A stretch of DNA of 64,000 nucleotides from assembly GCF_024679095.1 (NCBI RefSeq), contig NW_026111228.1, positions 62,001-126,000 of the forward strand. The letters run 5' to 3'. This stretch comes from Eriocheir sinensis (taxonomy: Eukaryota > Arthropoda > Malacostraca > Decapoda > Varunidae). The position numbers and the translations under genes were made by a program. Within the stretch, counting starts at the first letter, position 1; every line of letters starts with the position of its first letter. Below the pieces are notes generated by a model. The model did no database searches and was not told the origin of the DNA. It saw nothing but the letters and a program-made list of their open reading frames with translations. Of the stretch, positions 15,201-28,943 are shown one piece after another.

Positions 15201-15711
15201 AATATTTTGATACAGATTTACAATATTTTATGTATTTTGTATGTACATTTCAATTCAAATTTAGCTTATTTTAGCTGTATTTTGTATATATATATTCATA
15301 CAAATTTAATTACTTCTGTGTATTTTTGTATATAGTTTTATACAAATTTACGATATTTTATGTGTATTTTGTATATTTATATTTTTACAAATACACATTC
15401 TTTTACTGGTATTTTGTTTATTTATTTTTTTATACGTATTTACTTCATGTATGTGTATTTTGTATATATTTTTACAGAAATCTACGTTATTTTATGTGTA
15501 TTCGTATAGTTATTTTGAAACAAATTTACATTGTTTTATATGTATTTTGCATATCTATTTCAATACAAATTTGCAAATTTACTTTATATTATGTGCATTT
15601 TTGTACATATATTTTTTTTAGAAATTTGCGTTATTTTATGTGTATTTGTATATGTTTTTTCATACAAATTTACATTATTTTATTGCTATTTTGTTTATTT
15701 ATTTTGATACA
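12231..15711 (+). repeat. 45-bp satellite array, plus orientation
   Basis: T-rich orientation. 12520-13470 is a direct copy of about 7730-8700. 14040-15700 carries the same ordered monomers as 30550-31620, 33200-34930 and, inverted, 60000-62600, including the irregular TATTATCTATTATCTATTTT spacer near 14200. It ends at the recurrent junction TTTTGATACAAATGAAAATA. Confidence 0.92.
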
Positions 15712-17147
15712 AATGAAAATAGATACCCAAAATATACATAGAATAAACTAAATTTGTATTGAAATATATATACAAAATACATAAAATAATGTAAATTTGT
15801 ATCAAAATATTTTAAAAGATGCGCATAAAATAACGTAAATTTGTTTTAAATATACAAAATACACATGAAATAATGTAAATATGTATAAAAAAATATATAC
15901 AAAACAAATAGAATAATGTAAAATCGTATAGAAATAAATATACAGAATATTAATAAAACAATGTAAATTTGTATGAAAATAAAGATGCAAAATACCCATT
16001 AAATAACGCATTTTTTATAAAAATATATATACCAAAATACACATGAAAAAATTAATTTGTATTAAAATAAATATACAAAATACACATACAATAAGGTAAA
16101 TCTGTATTGAAATATATATGCAAAATACATATAAAACAATGTAAATTTGTTTCAAAATATATATACGAATGCACATAAAATAACGTAGATTTCTATAAAA
16201 ATATATATACAAAATACACATAAAATGAAGTAAATACGTATAAGAAAATGTATACAAAATACACATAAAATAATGTAAATTCGTATCAAAATAAATAAAC
16301 AAAATACCAATAAAAGAATGTGTATTTGTATAAATATAAATATACAAAATACACATAAAATAACGTTAATTTGTATAAAACTATATACAAAAATACACAG
16401 AAGTAATTAAATTCGTATGAAAATAGATATACAAAATACAGATAAAATAAGATAAATTTGAATTGAAATGTATATACAAAATACATAAAATAATGTAGAT
16501 TTGTATCAAAATATTTATAAAAATACACATAAAATAACGCATTTTTTTATTTATAAAAAAATATATACCAAAATACACATCAAAAAATTAAATTTGTATT
16601 AAAATAAATCTACAAAAAACACATACAATAAGGTAAATTTGTATTGAAATAGATATGCAAAATACATATAAAACAATGTAAATTTGTTTCAAAATATAGA
16701 TACGAATACACATAAAATAACGTAGATTTCTATAAAAATATATATACAAAATACACATAAAATAAAGTAAATACGTATAAAAAAATGTATACAAAATACA
16801 CATAAAATAATGTAAATTCGTATCAAAATAAATATACAAAATACCAATAAAAGAATGTGTATTTGTATAAATATAAATATACAAAATACACATAAAATAA
16901 CGTAAATTTATATAAAACAATATACAAAAATACACAGAAGTATTTTAATTTGTATGAAAATAGATATACAAAATAAGGTAAACTCGTTTCAAATTCAATA
17001 AACAAAATTCAGATAAAAGAACGTATATTTGTAGAAAAAATAAATATACAAAATACACATTAAATAACGAAAATTTGTATGAAAATATATAAAAAAATAA
17101 ACAAAAATAATTTCAATTTGTATGAAAATAAATATACAAAATACACA
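15712..17147 (-). repeat. 45-bp satellite array, minus orientation
   Basis: A-rich orientation. 15712 to about 16960 is a direct copy of 34930 to about 36190 (offset about 19218). This copy has an uninterrupted monomer at 16465-16485, where the other copy carries the SINE scrap at 35709. Confidence 0.92.
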
Positions 17148-17962
17148 TGTATTTTGTATATCTATTTTCACACAAATTTAATTACTTTTGAGAATTTTTG
17201 CATATAGTTTTATATAAATTTACGTTATTTTATTTGTATTTTGTATATTTATATATATACAATACACATTCTTTTATTAGTATTTTGTTTATTTATTTTG
17301 ATACGAGTTTACATTATTTTATGTGTATTTTGTATACCTTTTTTTATACGTATTTACTTCATTTTATGTGTATTTTGTATATTTATTTTCATAGAAATCT
17401 ACGTTATTTTATGTGTATTCGTATATATATTTTTTAAAAATTTACATGGTTTTATATGTATTTTGCATATCTATTTCAATACAAATTTACCTTATTGTAT
17501 GTGCATTTTGTATATTTATTTTAATACAAATTCAAATATTTTATGTGTGTCTTGGTATGAATATTTTTATAAAAAATGCGTTATTTTATGGGTATTTTGC
17601 ATCTTAATTTTCATACAAATTTACATTATTTTATTAATATTCTGTGTATTTATTTTGATACGATTTTATATTATTCTATTTGTGTTTTGTATATATTCTT
17701 TTACACATATTTACATTATTTAATGTGTATTTTTTATATATATTTTATACAAATCTACGTTATTTCAAGTGTATTTTGTATATTTATTTTCATACAAATT
17801 AAAATCATTTTTGTGTATTTTTGTATATAGTTTTATACAAATTTAGGTGATTTTATGTGTATATTGTACATCAATTTTCATACAAATACACATTCTTTTA
17901 TTGATATTTTGTTTATTTATTTTGAAGCGAATTTACATTATTTAATGTGTATTTTATATATA

Positions 17963-18166
<204 letters not shown>

Positions 18167-21100
18167 GGTTTACATCATTTGATGTGTATTTTGTATATAT
18201 ATTTCTATAGAAATCTACGTTGATTTATGAGTATTCGTATATAGATTTTGAAATATATTTACACTGTTTTATGCGTATTTTGCATATTTTTTCAATACAA
18301 ATTTACCTTATTGTATATTCATTTTGTATATTAATTTTAATACAAATTTAATTATGCTATGTGTATTTTTGTATATGTATTTTTATAAAAATATGCTTTA
18401 TTTTATGGGTATTTTGCATTTTTATTTTCATACAAATTTACATTATTTTATTTATATTGTTTTTTTTTTTTGAAACAATTTTACATTATTCTATGTGTAT
18501 TTTGTATATCTATTTTTATACGTATTTACTTAATTTTATGTGTATTTTGTATATATATTTTTATAGAAATCTACGTTATTTTATGTGTATTCTTATATAT
18601 ATTTTGAAACAAATTTACATTGTTTTATATGTATTTTTGCATATCTCTTTCAATACAAATTTACCTTATTGTATGTGAATTTTGTATATTTATTTCAATA
18701 CAAATTTAAATATTTTAGGTGTATTTTGGTATATATATTTTTATAAGAAATGCGCTATTTGATGGGAATTTTGCATCTTTATTTTCATACAAATTTACAT
18801 TATTTTATTAATATTCGGTGTATTTATTTTGATACGATTTGATACTATTTGTTTTTTGTATATATTTTTTTTTATAAATATTTACATTATTTAATGTGTA
18901 TCTTGCATCTTTTATCGTAGTTTTGTTTATTTATTGTTATACGAATTTACATTATTTTAGGTGTATTTGATATGTATATTTTTATACTTATTTATATAAT
19001 TTTATTTGTGTTTTGAATATATATTTTCATAGAAATTTACTCTATTTTATGGGTATTCGTAGGTATAATTATATATTTTGATACAAATTTACATTATTTA
19101 TGTTTATTTTGCATATCTATTTCAATACAAATTTACCATATTGTATGTGTATTTTGTATATTTATTTTAATACAAATTTCATTATTTTATATTTATTTTT
19201 GTAAAAATATGCGTTATTATTTGGGTATTTTGCATCTTTATTTTCATTCAAATTTACATTATTTTATTGATATTCTGTTTATTTATTTTGATACGATTTT
19301 ACATTATTCTATGTGTATTTTGTATATATATTTTTATACACATTTACATTATTTAATGTATATTTTGTATATATATTTTATATAAATTTACGCTATTTTA
19401 TGTGTATTTGTTTATATATTTTCATACAAATTTACAATATTTTATGTGTAATTTGTATATCTATTTCAATACAGATTTGCCTAATTTTATGTGTATTTTG
19501 CATATCTATTTTCAAACAAATTTAAATTATTTTTATGTATTTTTTATATATTTTTATACAAATTTTAGTTATTTTATTTGTATTTTCTATTTATATTTTC
19601 CTACAAATATACATTCTTTTAGTATAATTTTGTTCATTTATTTTCATAAGAATTTACATAATTTTATGTGTATTTTGTATATATATTTTTCTACGTATTT
19701 ACATTATTTTGTGTATTTTTTATATATATTTTCATAAAAATTTACGTTATTTTATTTATTTATATGATATGATACAAATTAACATTATTTTATGTTTATT
19801 TTGCATATCTATTTCAATATAGATTTACCTTATTGTATGTGTATTTTGTATATTTATTTTAATACAAATTTAATTATTTTATGTGTGCTTTCTATACATT
19901 TTCTTATACGTATTTACTTCATTTAATGTGTATTTTGTATATATATTTTTATAGTAATCTACGTTATTTTATGTGTATTGGTATATATATTTTGAAGCAA
20001 ATTTACATTGTTTTATATGTATTTAGCATATCTATTTCAATATAAATCTACCTTATTGTATGTGCATTTTGTATATTTATTGTAATGCAAATTTAAAATT
20101 TTTATTATTTTGGTATATATATTTATATAAAAAGAGTTTTATATAAATTTAAAATATTTTATGTGTATTTTGTATATCTATTTTCATACAAATACACATT
20201 TTTTATTGATATTTTGTTTATTTATTTTGACGCGAATTCACATTATTTAATGTGTATTGTCTATATATATTTTTATACGTATTTACGTCATTTCATGTGT
20301 ATTTTGTATATATATTTCTATAGAAATATATGTTATTTTATGTGTATTCGTATATATATTTTGAAACAAATATACATTGTTTTATGTGTATTTTGCATAT
20401 TTTTTCAATATAAATTTACCTTATTGTACGTGCATTTTGTATATTAATTTTAATACAAATTTAATTATTCTATGTGTATTTTTGTATATGTATTTTCATA
20501 AAAAAATGCTTTATTTTATGGGTATTTTGCATCTTTATTTTCATACAAATTTACATTATTTTATTGATATTCTGTGTATTTATTTTGATACGATTTTACA
20601 TTTTGTATATATATTTCATACAAATGAACGTTATTTTATGTGAATTTGTTTTCATTTCATACAAATTTACATTATATTATGTGTATTTTGTACATGTATT
20701 TAAATACAAATTTAACTAATTATATGTGTATTATGTATATCTATTTTCATACAAATTGAAATTAATTTTGTGTATTTTAGTATATATTTTTATTCAAATT
20801 TTCGTAATTTTATGTGAATTTTGTATATTTATTTTCCTACAAATATACGTTCTTTTATCGGAATTTTGTTTATTTATTTTGATACGAGTTTTCATTATTT
20901 TTAGGTGTATTTGATATATATATTTTTATACTTATTTACATAATTTTAAATGTATTTTGAATATATATTTTCATAGAAATTTACTCTATTGTATTCGTAT
21001 ATATATTTTGATACAAATTTACATTATTTATGTGTATTTCGCATATCTATCTCAATACAAATTTTCTTTATTGTATGTGCCTTTTGTACATTTATTTTGA

Positions 21101-22331
21101 TGCAAATTTAATTATTTTATGTGTATTTTTGTATATATATTTTTAAACAAATATGCGTTATTATATGGGTATTTTGCATCTTTATTTTCATACAAATTTA
21201 CATTATTTTATTGATTGTCTGTTTATTTATTTTGATACGATTTTACGTTATTCTGTGTATTTTGTATATATATTTTTAGACATATTTACATTATTTAATG
21301 TATATTTTGTACATATATTTCATGGAAATTTACGTTATCTTATGTGTATTTGTTTATATATTTTCATGCAAATTTACATTATTTTATGTGTATTTTGTAT
21401 ATGTATTTCAATAAAAATTTGCCTAATTTCATTTGTATTTTGCATATCTATTTTCAAACAAATTTAAATTATTTTTGTGTATTTTTGTATTATTTTTATA
21501 CAATTTTTTTTTTTTGTATTTTGTATATATATTTTCCTACACATATACATTCTTTTAGAGGAAATTTTGTTTATTTATTTTGATACGAATTTACATTATT
21601 TTATGTGTATTTTGTATATATATTTTCTATGTATTTACATTATTTTATGTGTATTTTGTATATATTTTCATAAAAAATTACGTAATTTTATTGTGTGTAT
21701 TCGTATATATTTTGATAAAAATTTTCATTATTTTATGTGTTTTTTGCATATCTATTTCAATAAAAATCTACCTTATTGTATGTGTATTTTGTATATTTAT
21801 TTTAATACAAATTTAACTATTTTATGTGTATTTTTGTATATATTTTTTTTATAAATATGAGATATTTTATGGGTATTTTGCATCTTTAATTTTATAAATT
21901 TTTACATTACGTACATATCTTTTATACGTATTTACATTATTTAATGTGTATTTTGTTTATATATTTTTATACAAATTTACGTTATCATATGTGTATTTGA
22001 ATATATATTTTTATACAAATTTACATTATTTTATGTATTTTCTATATTTATTTCAATTCAAATTTAGCTTATTTTATGTGTCTTTTGTATATCTATTTTC
22101 ATACAAATTTAATTATTTTTGTTTATTTTTGTATATAGTTTTATACAATTTTACATTATTTTATGCGTATTTTGTATATTTATATTTATACAAGTAAACA
22201 TTCTTTTATTGGCATTTAGTTTATTTATTTTGATACGAATTTACATTATTTTATGTGTATTTTGTATACATTTTCTTATACGTATTTACGTCATTTTATG
22301 TGTATTTTGTATATATATTTTATAGAAATCT

Positions 22332-23045
22332 ACGTTATTTTATGTGTATTCGTATGTATATTTTGAAACAAATTTACATTGTTTTATATGTATTTTGGAT
22401 ATCTATTTCAATACAAATTTACCTTATTGTATGTGCATTTTGTATATTTATTGTAATACAAATTTAAATATTTTATGTGCATTTTGGTATATATATTTTC
22501 ATAAAAAATGCGTTGTTTTATGGGTATTTTGCATCTTTCTTTTCATACAAATTTACATTATTTTATTAATATTCAGTGTATTTATTTTGATACTATTTTA
22601 CATTATTCTATTTGTGTTTTGTATATATTTTTTATACATATTTACATTATTTAATGTGTATTTTCTATATATATTTCATACAAATTTTCGTTATTTGAAG
22701 TGTATTTGTTTATATATTTTTATTCAAATTTACATTATTTTATGTTTATTTTGTATATGTATTTCAATAGAAATTTAGCTAATTTCATGTGGATTTTGTA
22801 TATATATTTTATACAAATTTAAATTATTTTTTGTGTATTGTTGTATAGAGTTTTATACAAATTTACAATATTTTATGTGTATTTTGTATATCTATTTTCA
22901 TACAAATACACATTCTTTTATTGATATTTTGTTTATTTATTTTGATGCGAATTTATATTATTTAATGTGTATTGTGTATATATATTTTTATACGTATTTA
23001 CGTCATTTCATGTGTATTTTGTATATATATTTCTATAGAAATATA
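22332..23045 (+). repeat. Complete 16-monomer higher-order repeat unit (714 bp)
   Basis: The unit starts with the monomer CGTTATTTTATGTGTATTCG and returns to the same type at 23046. Fifteen other types lie between at 44-46 bp spacing. They are recognised by CATTGTTTTATATG, CCTTATTGTATGTGC, TATTTTATGTGCATTTTGG, GTTTTATGGGTATTTTGC, TATTAATATTCAG, CTATTTGTGTTTTG, CATTATTTAATGTG (twice), TTATTTGAAGTG, TTATTTTATGTTTATTTTG, GCTAATTTCATGTGG, a TATAGAGTTTTATAC type, CAATATTTTATGTG, TTCTTTTATTGATATTTTG and CGTCATTTCATGTG. The same order appears, often with deletions, across the window on both strands. Confidence 0.8.
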
Positions 23046-23716
23046 CGTTATTTTATGTGTATTCGTATATATATTTTGAAACAAATATACATTGTTTTAT
23101 GTGCATTTTGCATATTTTTTCAATACAAATTTACCTTATTGTACGTGCATTTTGTATATTAATTTTAATACAAATTTAGCTATTCTATGTGTATTTTTGT
23201 ATATGTATTTTTATAAAAATATGCTTTATTTTATGGGTATTTTGCATCTTTATTTTCATACAAAATTACATTATTTTATTGATATTATGTGTATTTATTT
23301 TGATACGATTTTACATTATTCTATGTATATTTTGTATATCTATTTTATACCAATGTACGTTATTTTATGTGAATTTGTTCTCATTTCATACAAATTTACA
23401 TTATTTTATGTGAATTTTGTACTTGTATTTAAATACAAATTTAACTAATTATATGTGTATTTTGTATATCTATTTTTATACAAATTGAAATTAATTGTGT
23501 GTATTTTTGTATATATTTTTATTCAAATTTTCGTAATTTTATGTGTATTTTGTATATTTATTTTCTTACAAATATACGTTCTTTTATCGGAATTTTATTT
23601 ATTTATTTTGATACGAATTTTCTTTTTTCTTAGGTGTATTTGATATATATATTTTTATACTTATTTACATAATTTTATATGTATTTTGAATATATATTTT
23701 CATAGAAATTTACTCT

Positions 23717-26700
23717 ATATGTATATGTATAGAAAATACACATGAAATAATCTAAATTCGTATCGAAATAAATGAACAAAATACCGATAAAATAATGTGA
23801 TTTTGAATGAAAATGTATATAGAAAATACACATAAAATAACGTAAATACAAATAAATATACAAACATAAAATGATTTGAATTTGAATGAAAATAGATATA
23901 AAAATAAACTTAAAATAAGGCAAATTTATAATGAAATATATATACAAAAAACACATAAAATAATGTAGATTTGTTTCAAAATATATATACGAATACACAT
24001 AAAATAACGTAGATTTCTATAGAAATATATATACAAAATACACATGAAATGTTGTAAATACGTATAAAAATATATATACAAAATACACATTAAATAATGT
24101 AAATTCGTGTCAAAATAAATAATTAAAATATCAATAAAAGAATGTGTATTTGTATAAAAATACATATACAAAATACATATAAAATAACGTATATTTGTAT
24201 AAAACTATATAAAAAAAACACAAAAATAATTTAAATATGTATGAAAATAAATATACAAAATACACATAAAATTAGGTAAATTTGTAAAGAAATACATATA
24301 CAAAATACACATAAAATAATGTAAATTTGAATGAAAATATATAAACAAATACACTTAAATTAACATAAATTTGTATAAAATATATATAAAAAATACTCAT
24401 TAAATAATGTAAATATGTATAAAAAATATATATACAAAACACAAATACAATAATGTAAAATCGTATTAAAATAAATACACAGAATGTAAATAAAATAATG
24501 TAAATTTGTATGAAAATAAAGATGCAAAATACCCATAAAATAACGCATTTTTTATAAATATACAAAATACACATGAAAGGATGTAAATACGTATAAAAAT
24601 ATATATACAAAATACACATTGAACAATGTAAATTCGCGTAAAAATAAATAAACAAAATGTCAATAAAAGAATGTGTATTTGTATGAAAATAAATATACAA
24701 AATACACATAAGATAACATAAATTTGTATAAAACTATATACAAAAATACACAAAACTAATTTAAATTTGTATGAAAATAAATATACAAAATACACATAAA
24801 ATTAGGTAAATTTGTATTGAAATACATATACAAAATACATATAAAATACTGTAAATTTGAATGAAAATACATAAACAAATACACTTAAAATAACGTAAAT
24901 TTGTATAAAGAAAATATATACAAAACACAAATAGAATAATGTAAAATCGTATCAAAATAAATACACATAATATTAATAAAATAATGTAAATTTGTATGAA
25001 AATAAAGAAGCAAAATACCCATAAAATAACGCTTTTTTTAAAAATATATATACAAAAATACACATAAAAAAATTTATTTGGATTAAAATAAATATACAAA
25101 ATACACATACAATAAGGTAAATCTGTATTGAAATAGATATGCAAAATACATATAAAAAACAATGTAAATTTGTTTCAAAATATATATACGAATACACATA
25201 AAATAACGTAGATTTGTATAAAAATATATATACAAAACACACGTAAAATGAAGTAAATACTTATAAAAAAATGTATACAAAATACACATAAAATAATGTA
25301 AATTCGTATCAAAATAAATAAACAAAATACCAATAAAAGAATGTGTATTTTTATAAATATAAATATACAAAATACACATAAAATAACGTAAATTTGTATA
25401 AAACTATATACAAAAATACACAGAAGTTATTAAATTCGTATGAAAATAGATATACAAAATACAGATAAAATAAGCTAAATTTGAATTGAAATGTATATAG
25501 AAAATACATAAAATAATGTAAATTTGTATCAAAATATTTATAAAAATACATATAATAACGTAAATTTGTTTAAAAATATATAAACAAAATACATATTAAG
25601 TAATGTAAATACGTATAAAAAATATGTACAAAATACACATATAATCATGTAATTCGTATCAAACTAAATAAACAAAATAGCAATAAAATAATGTAAATTT
25701 GTATGAGAAAACATATACAAATACATATAAAATAACGCTAATTTCTATAAAAATATATGTCCAAAAATTAACGTAAAATAAATTAACTTTGGATAAAAAT
25801 ATATATACAAAACAAACATTAAATAATGTAAATGCGTACATAAAATAACCTAAATTTGTATAAAACTATATACAAAAATACACAAAAATAATTTAAATTT
25901 GTATGAAAAGAAATGTACAAAATACACATAAAATTAGGTTAATTTCTATTGAAATACATATACAAAATACACATAAAATAATGTAAATTTGAAAGAAAAT
26001 ATATAAACAAATACACATGTAATAACGTAAATTTGTATGAAATATATATACAAAATACACATTAAATAATGTAAATATGTATAAAAAAATATATATACAA
26101 AACACAAATAGAATAATGTAAAATCGTATCAAAATATATACACAGAATATTAATAAAATAATGTAAATTTGTATGAAAATTAAGATGCAAAATACCTATA
26201 AAATAACGCATTTTTTATAAAATTATTGATACCAAAATACACATAAAATATTTGAATTTGTATCAAAATAAATATACAAAATGCACATACAATAAGGTAA
26301 ATTTGTATTGAAATAGATATGCAAAATACATATAAAATAATGTAAATTTGTTTCAAAATATATATGCGAATACACATAAAATAACGTAGATTTCTATAAA
26401 AATACATATACAAAATACACATAAAATTAAGTAAATACGTATAAAAAAATGTATACAAAATACACATAAAATAATGTAAATTCGTATAAATATAAATGAA
26501 CAATATAGCAATTAAAGAATGTGTATTTGTATAAATATAAATATACAGAATGCACATAAAATAACGTAAATTTATATAAAACTATACATAAAATAACGCA
26601 AATTTCTATAAAAATATATGTACAAAAATGAACATAAAATAAATTTGCATAAAAATATATATACAAAACACACATTAGATAATGTAAATGAGTATAAAAA

Positions 26701-26944
26701 TATGTATACAAAATATCTATGAAATAATCTAAATTCGTATCGATTTAAATTAAGAAAATACCAATATAATAATGTAATTTTGGATGAAAATATATATACA
26801 AAACACACATAAAATAACCTAAATACAAATAGAAATATACACATAAAATAATCTAAAATTGAATGAAATAAATATACAAAATAAACATAAAATAAGTTAA
26901 ATTTGTTATGAAATATATGAAAAAATACACCTAAAATAATATAA

Positions 26945-26951
<7 letters not shown>
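23717..26951 (-). repeat. 45-bp satellite array, minus orientation (left of SINE)
   Basis: A-rich orientation. It begins at the recurrent junction TTTACTCTATATGTATA. 23717-24150 repeats the first ~430 bases of the window nearly base for base. From about 24980 on it is a copy of the ~3.3 kb block, interrupted by the SINE that follows. Confidence 0.92.
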
Positions 26952-26983
<32 letters not shown>

Positions 26984-27264
26984 GTCGCTGCCTGTTGCGC
27001 CGATAGGCATCTTCCTGGTGGGGCCTGATGGCCGGCCCAAGACTTCTTCCAGGTGGGGCCTGATGGTCGGCCCAGCCCGTTCTGGCGCAGGCGAGTGTTT
27101 ATAGTGGCGCCATCTTGCATTGGCTCATGCTGCCCCCCGGAACTCGTTCTTGATTCGCTTGGACGGCTTCCTCTAGAGTCCGGGTTGATGGGTGGTCTTC
27201 AGGACAGCATGTGGGTAGTTTTAAGCCACTCGGCGGTGACTGAAAAATCCGAGTGGTAGCGTGG

Positions 27265-27275
27265 GGATTCGAACC
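27265..27275 (-). promoter_or_regulatory. Polymerase III box B of SINE
   Basis: The minus strand reads GGTTCGAATCC, an exact match to the box B consensus GGTTCGANTCC that binds TFIIIC in tRNA genes and tRNA-derived SINEs. Confidence 0.88.
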
Positions 27276-27316
27276 CGCGTCGTCCATCACGCGGTGAATG
27301 TGGGCCCAGTAGGCTA

Positions 27317-27328
27317 CCATTTCGGCCA
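27317..27328 (-). promoter_or_regulatory. Polymerase III box A of SINE
   Basis: The minus strand reads TGGCCGAAATGG, which fits the eukaryotic box A pattern TRGYNNARNNGG. It lies 42 bases upstream of box B, a normal internal-promoter spacing. Confidence 0.82.
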
Positions 27329-27338
27329 CCGCCTACCC

Positions 27339-28850
27339 GTTAACATACAAATTATATATACAAATACACATTAAATAACATGAATTTGTATAAAATTTGT
27401 ATCAAAATATATACGAATACACACAATAAAATAACGTAATTTTTTATGAAAATGTATATACAAAATACACATAAAATAATGTAGATTTGTATAAAAATAT
27501 ATAAACAAATACACATAAAATAATGTAAATTTGGAAAAATATATATACAAAATAAACCTTAAATAATGTAAATATGTATAAAAAATATGTACAAAATACA
27601 CATAGAATAATGTTAAATCGTATCAAAATAAATAAAGAGAATATCAATAAAATAATGTAAATTTGTATGAAAATAAAGCTGCAAAATATCCATATAATAA
27701 CGCATATTTGCATAAAAATATATATACAAAAATACATATAAAATAATTAAATTTGTATTAAAATAAATATACAAAATGCACGTACAATAAAGAAAATTTG
27801 TATTGCAATAGATATGCAAAATACACATCAATAATGTAAATTTGTATCAAAATATAAATACGAATACTAATAAAATAGAGTAAATTTCTATGAAAATATA
27901 CATACAAAATAGATATACAAAATACACAAATAACTAGTTAAATTTGTATTTAAATACATGTACAAAAAACACATAAAATAATGTAGATTTGTATGAAATG
28001 AAAACAAATACATTTTATATAAAATATATATACAAAATACACATAGAATAATGTAAAATCATACCAAATAAATACACAGAATATCAATAAAATAATGTAA
28101 ATTTGTATGAAAATACAAAATATGCAAAATACCCATAAAATAAAGCATATTTTTAAAAAAATACATACACAAAAATACACATAGATTAATCAAATTTGTA
28201 TTAAAATTAATATACAAAATGCACATACAATAATGTAAATTTGTATTGAAAAAATATGCAAAATACACATAAAACAATGTAAATTTGTTTCAAAATATAT
28301 ATACGAATACACATAAAATAACGTAGATTTCTATAGAAATATATATACAAAATACACTTGAAATAATGTAAATACGTATAAAAATATATATACAAAATAC
28401 ACATTAAATAATGTTAATTCGTGTCAAAATAAATAAACAAAATATCATGAAAAGAATGTGTATTTGTATGAAAATAGATATACAAAATACACATAAAATA
28501 ACCTAAATTTGTATAAAACTATATACAAAAATAAACAAAAATAATTTAAACTTGTATGAAAATAAACATACAAAAAACATAAAATTAGGTAAATTTGTAT
28601 TGAAATACATATACAAAATACACATAATATAATGTAAATTTGAATGAAAATATATAAACATATAGACTTAAAATAACGTAAATTTGTATCAAATATATAT
28701 ACCAAAAACACATTAAATAATGTAAATATGTAAAAAAAAATATATATACAAAACACAAATAAAATAATGTAAAATCGTATCAAAATAAATACAGAAAATA
28801 TTAATAAAATAATGTAAATTTGTATGAAGATTAAGATTCAAAATACCCAT
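27339..28850 (-). repeat. 45-bp satellite array, minus orientation (right of SINE)
   Basis: This continues the block split by the SINE. It follows about 2330-3910 of the window at an offset near 24930, against about 24640 before the SINE. The difference is largely the element's length less small deletions. It ends at a unique junction, aaatacccat to gtcatgtg. Confidence 0.9.
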
Positions 28851-28943
28851 GTCATGTGTATTCGTATATATATTTTGAAACAAATTTACATTGTTTATAT
28901 GTATTTTGCATATATATTTTTGTGTATTCTGAATTTATTTTTG
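28851..28943 (+). repeat. Two-monomer plus-oriented fragment
   Basis: About 93 bases of T-rich monomers (CATGTGTATTCG, then CATTGTTTATATG) wedged between two minus segments. The right edge is the junction TATTTTTGTTATACATAGAA, which recurs in reverse at 49767 and 56775. Confidence 0.82.

Larger units (their letters stand above)
26952..27338 (-). mobile_element. tRNA-derived SINE, full length, minus strand
   Basis: A GC-rich island in AT-rich satellite. Read on the minus strand it starts GGGTAGGCGGTGGCCG, carries box A (TGGCCGAAATGG) and a perfect box B (GGTTCGAATCC), continues with a ~270 bp non-tRNA body, and ends in A30 (seen as T30 at 26952-26981). Polymerase III transcription followed by LINE-driven retrotransposition is inferred from the family type. 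The body holds two copies of a 35-bp direct repeat beginning GGGCCGGCCATCAGG or GGGCCGACCATCAGG. It differs from the two plus-strand elements in box A and at scattered, mostly CpG, sites. The unoccupied counterpart lies at 2296-2345. I see no clean target-site duplication: the right flank ACATACAAATT is instead an inverted match to the left flank AATTTGTAT. The element encodes no protein. Confidence 0.9.
24980..28850 (-). repeat. ~3.3 kb segmental block, copy 3 (minus, SINE inserted)
   Basis: Direct copy of 430-3910 at offsets of about 24640 before and 24930 after the SINE at 26952-27338. Confidence 0.78.

Noticed and set aside
21497..21520. T-rich runs (for example near 18458, 21502 and 49555) as remains of SINE tails or polymerase III terminators
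   Set aside because: No SINE body or target duplication adjoins them, and similar shorter T runs exist in the same monomer position in other copies.
27053..27259. Open frames of 60-130 codons with ordinary amino-acid composition in the GC-rich islands (27053-27329, 51116-51511, 52103-52324)
   Set aside because: They lie wholly or mostly inside the SINEs. Box A, box B, A tail and flanking sequence define a non-coding retroelement, and the frames on opposite strands of the three copies are shadows of the same sequence.
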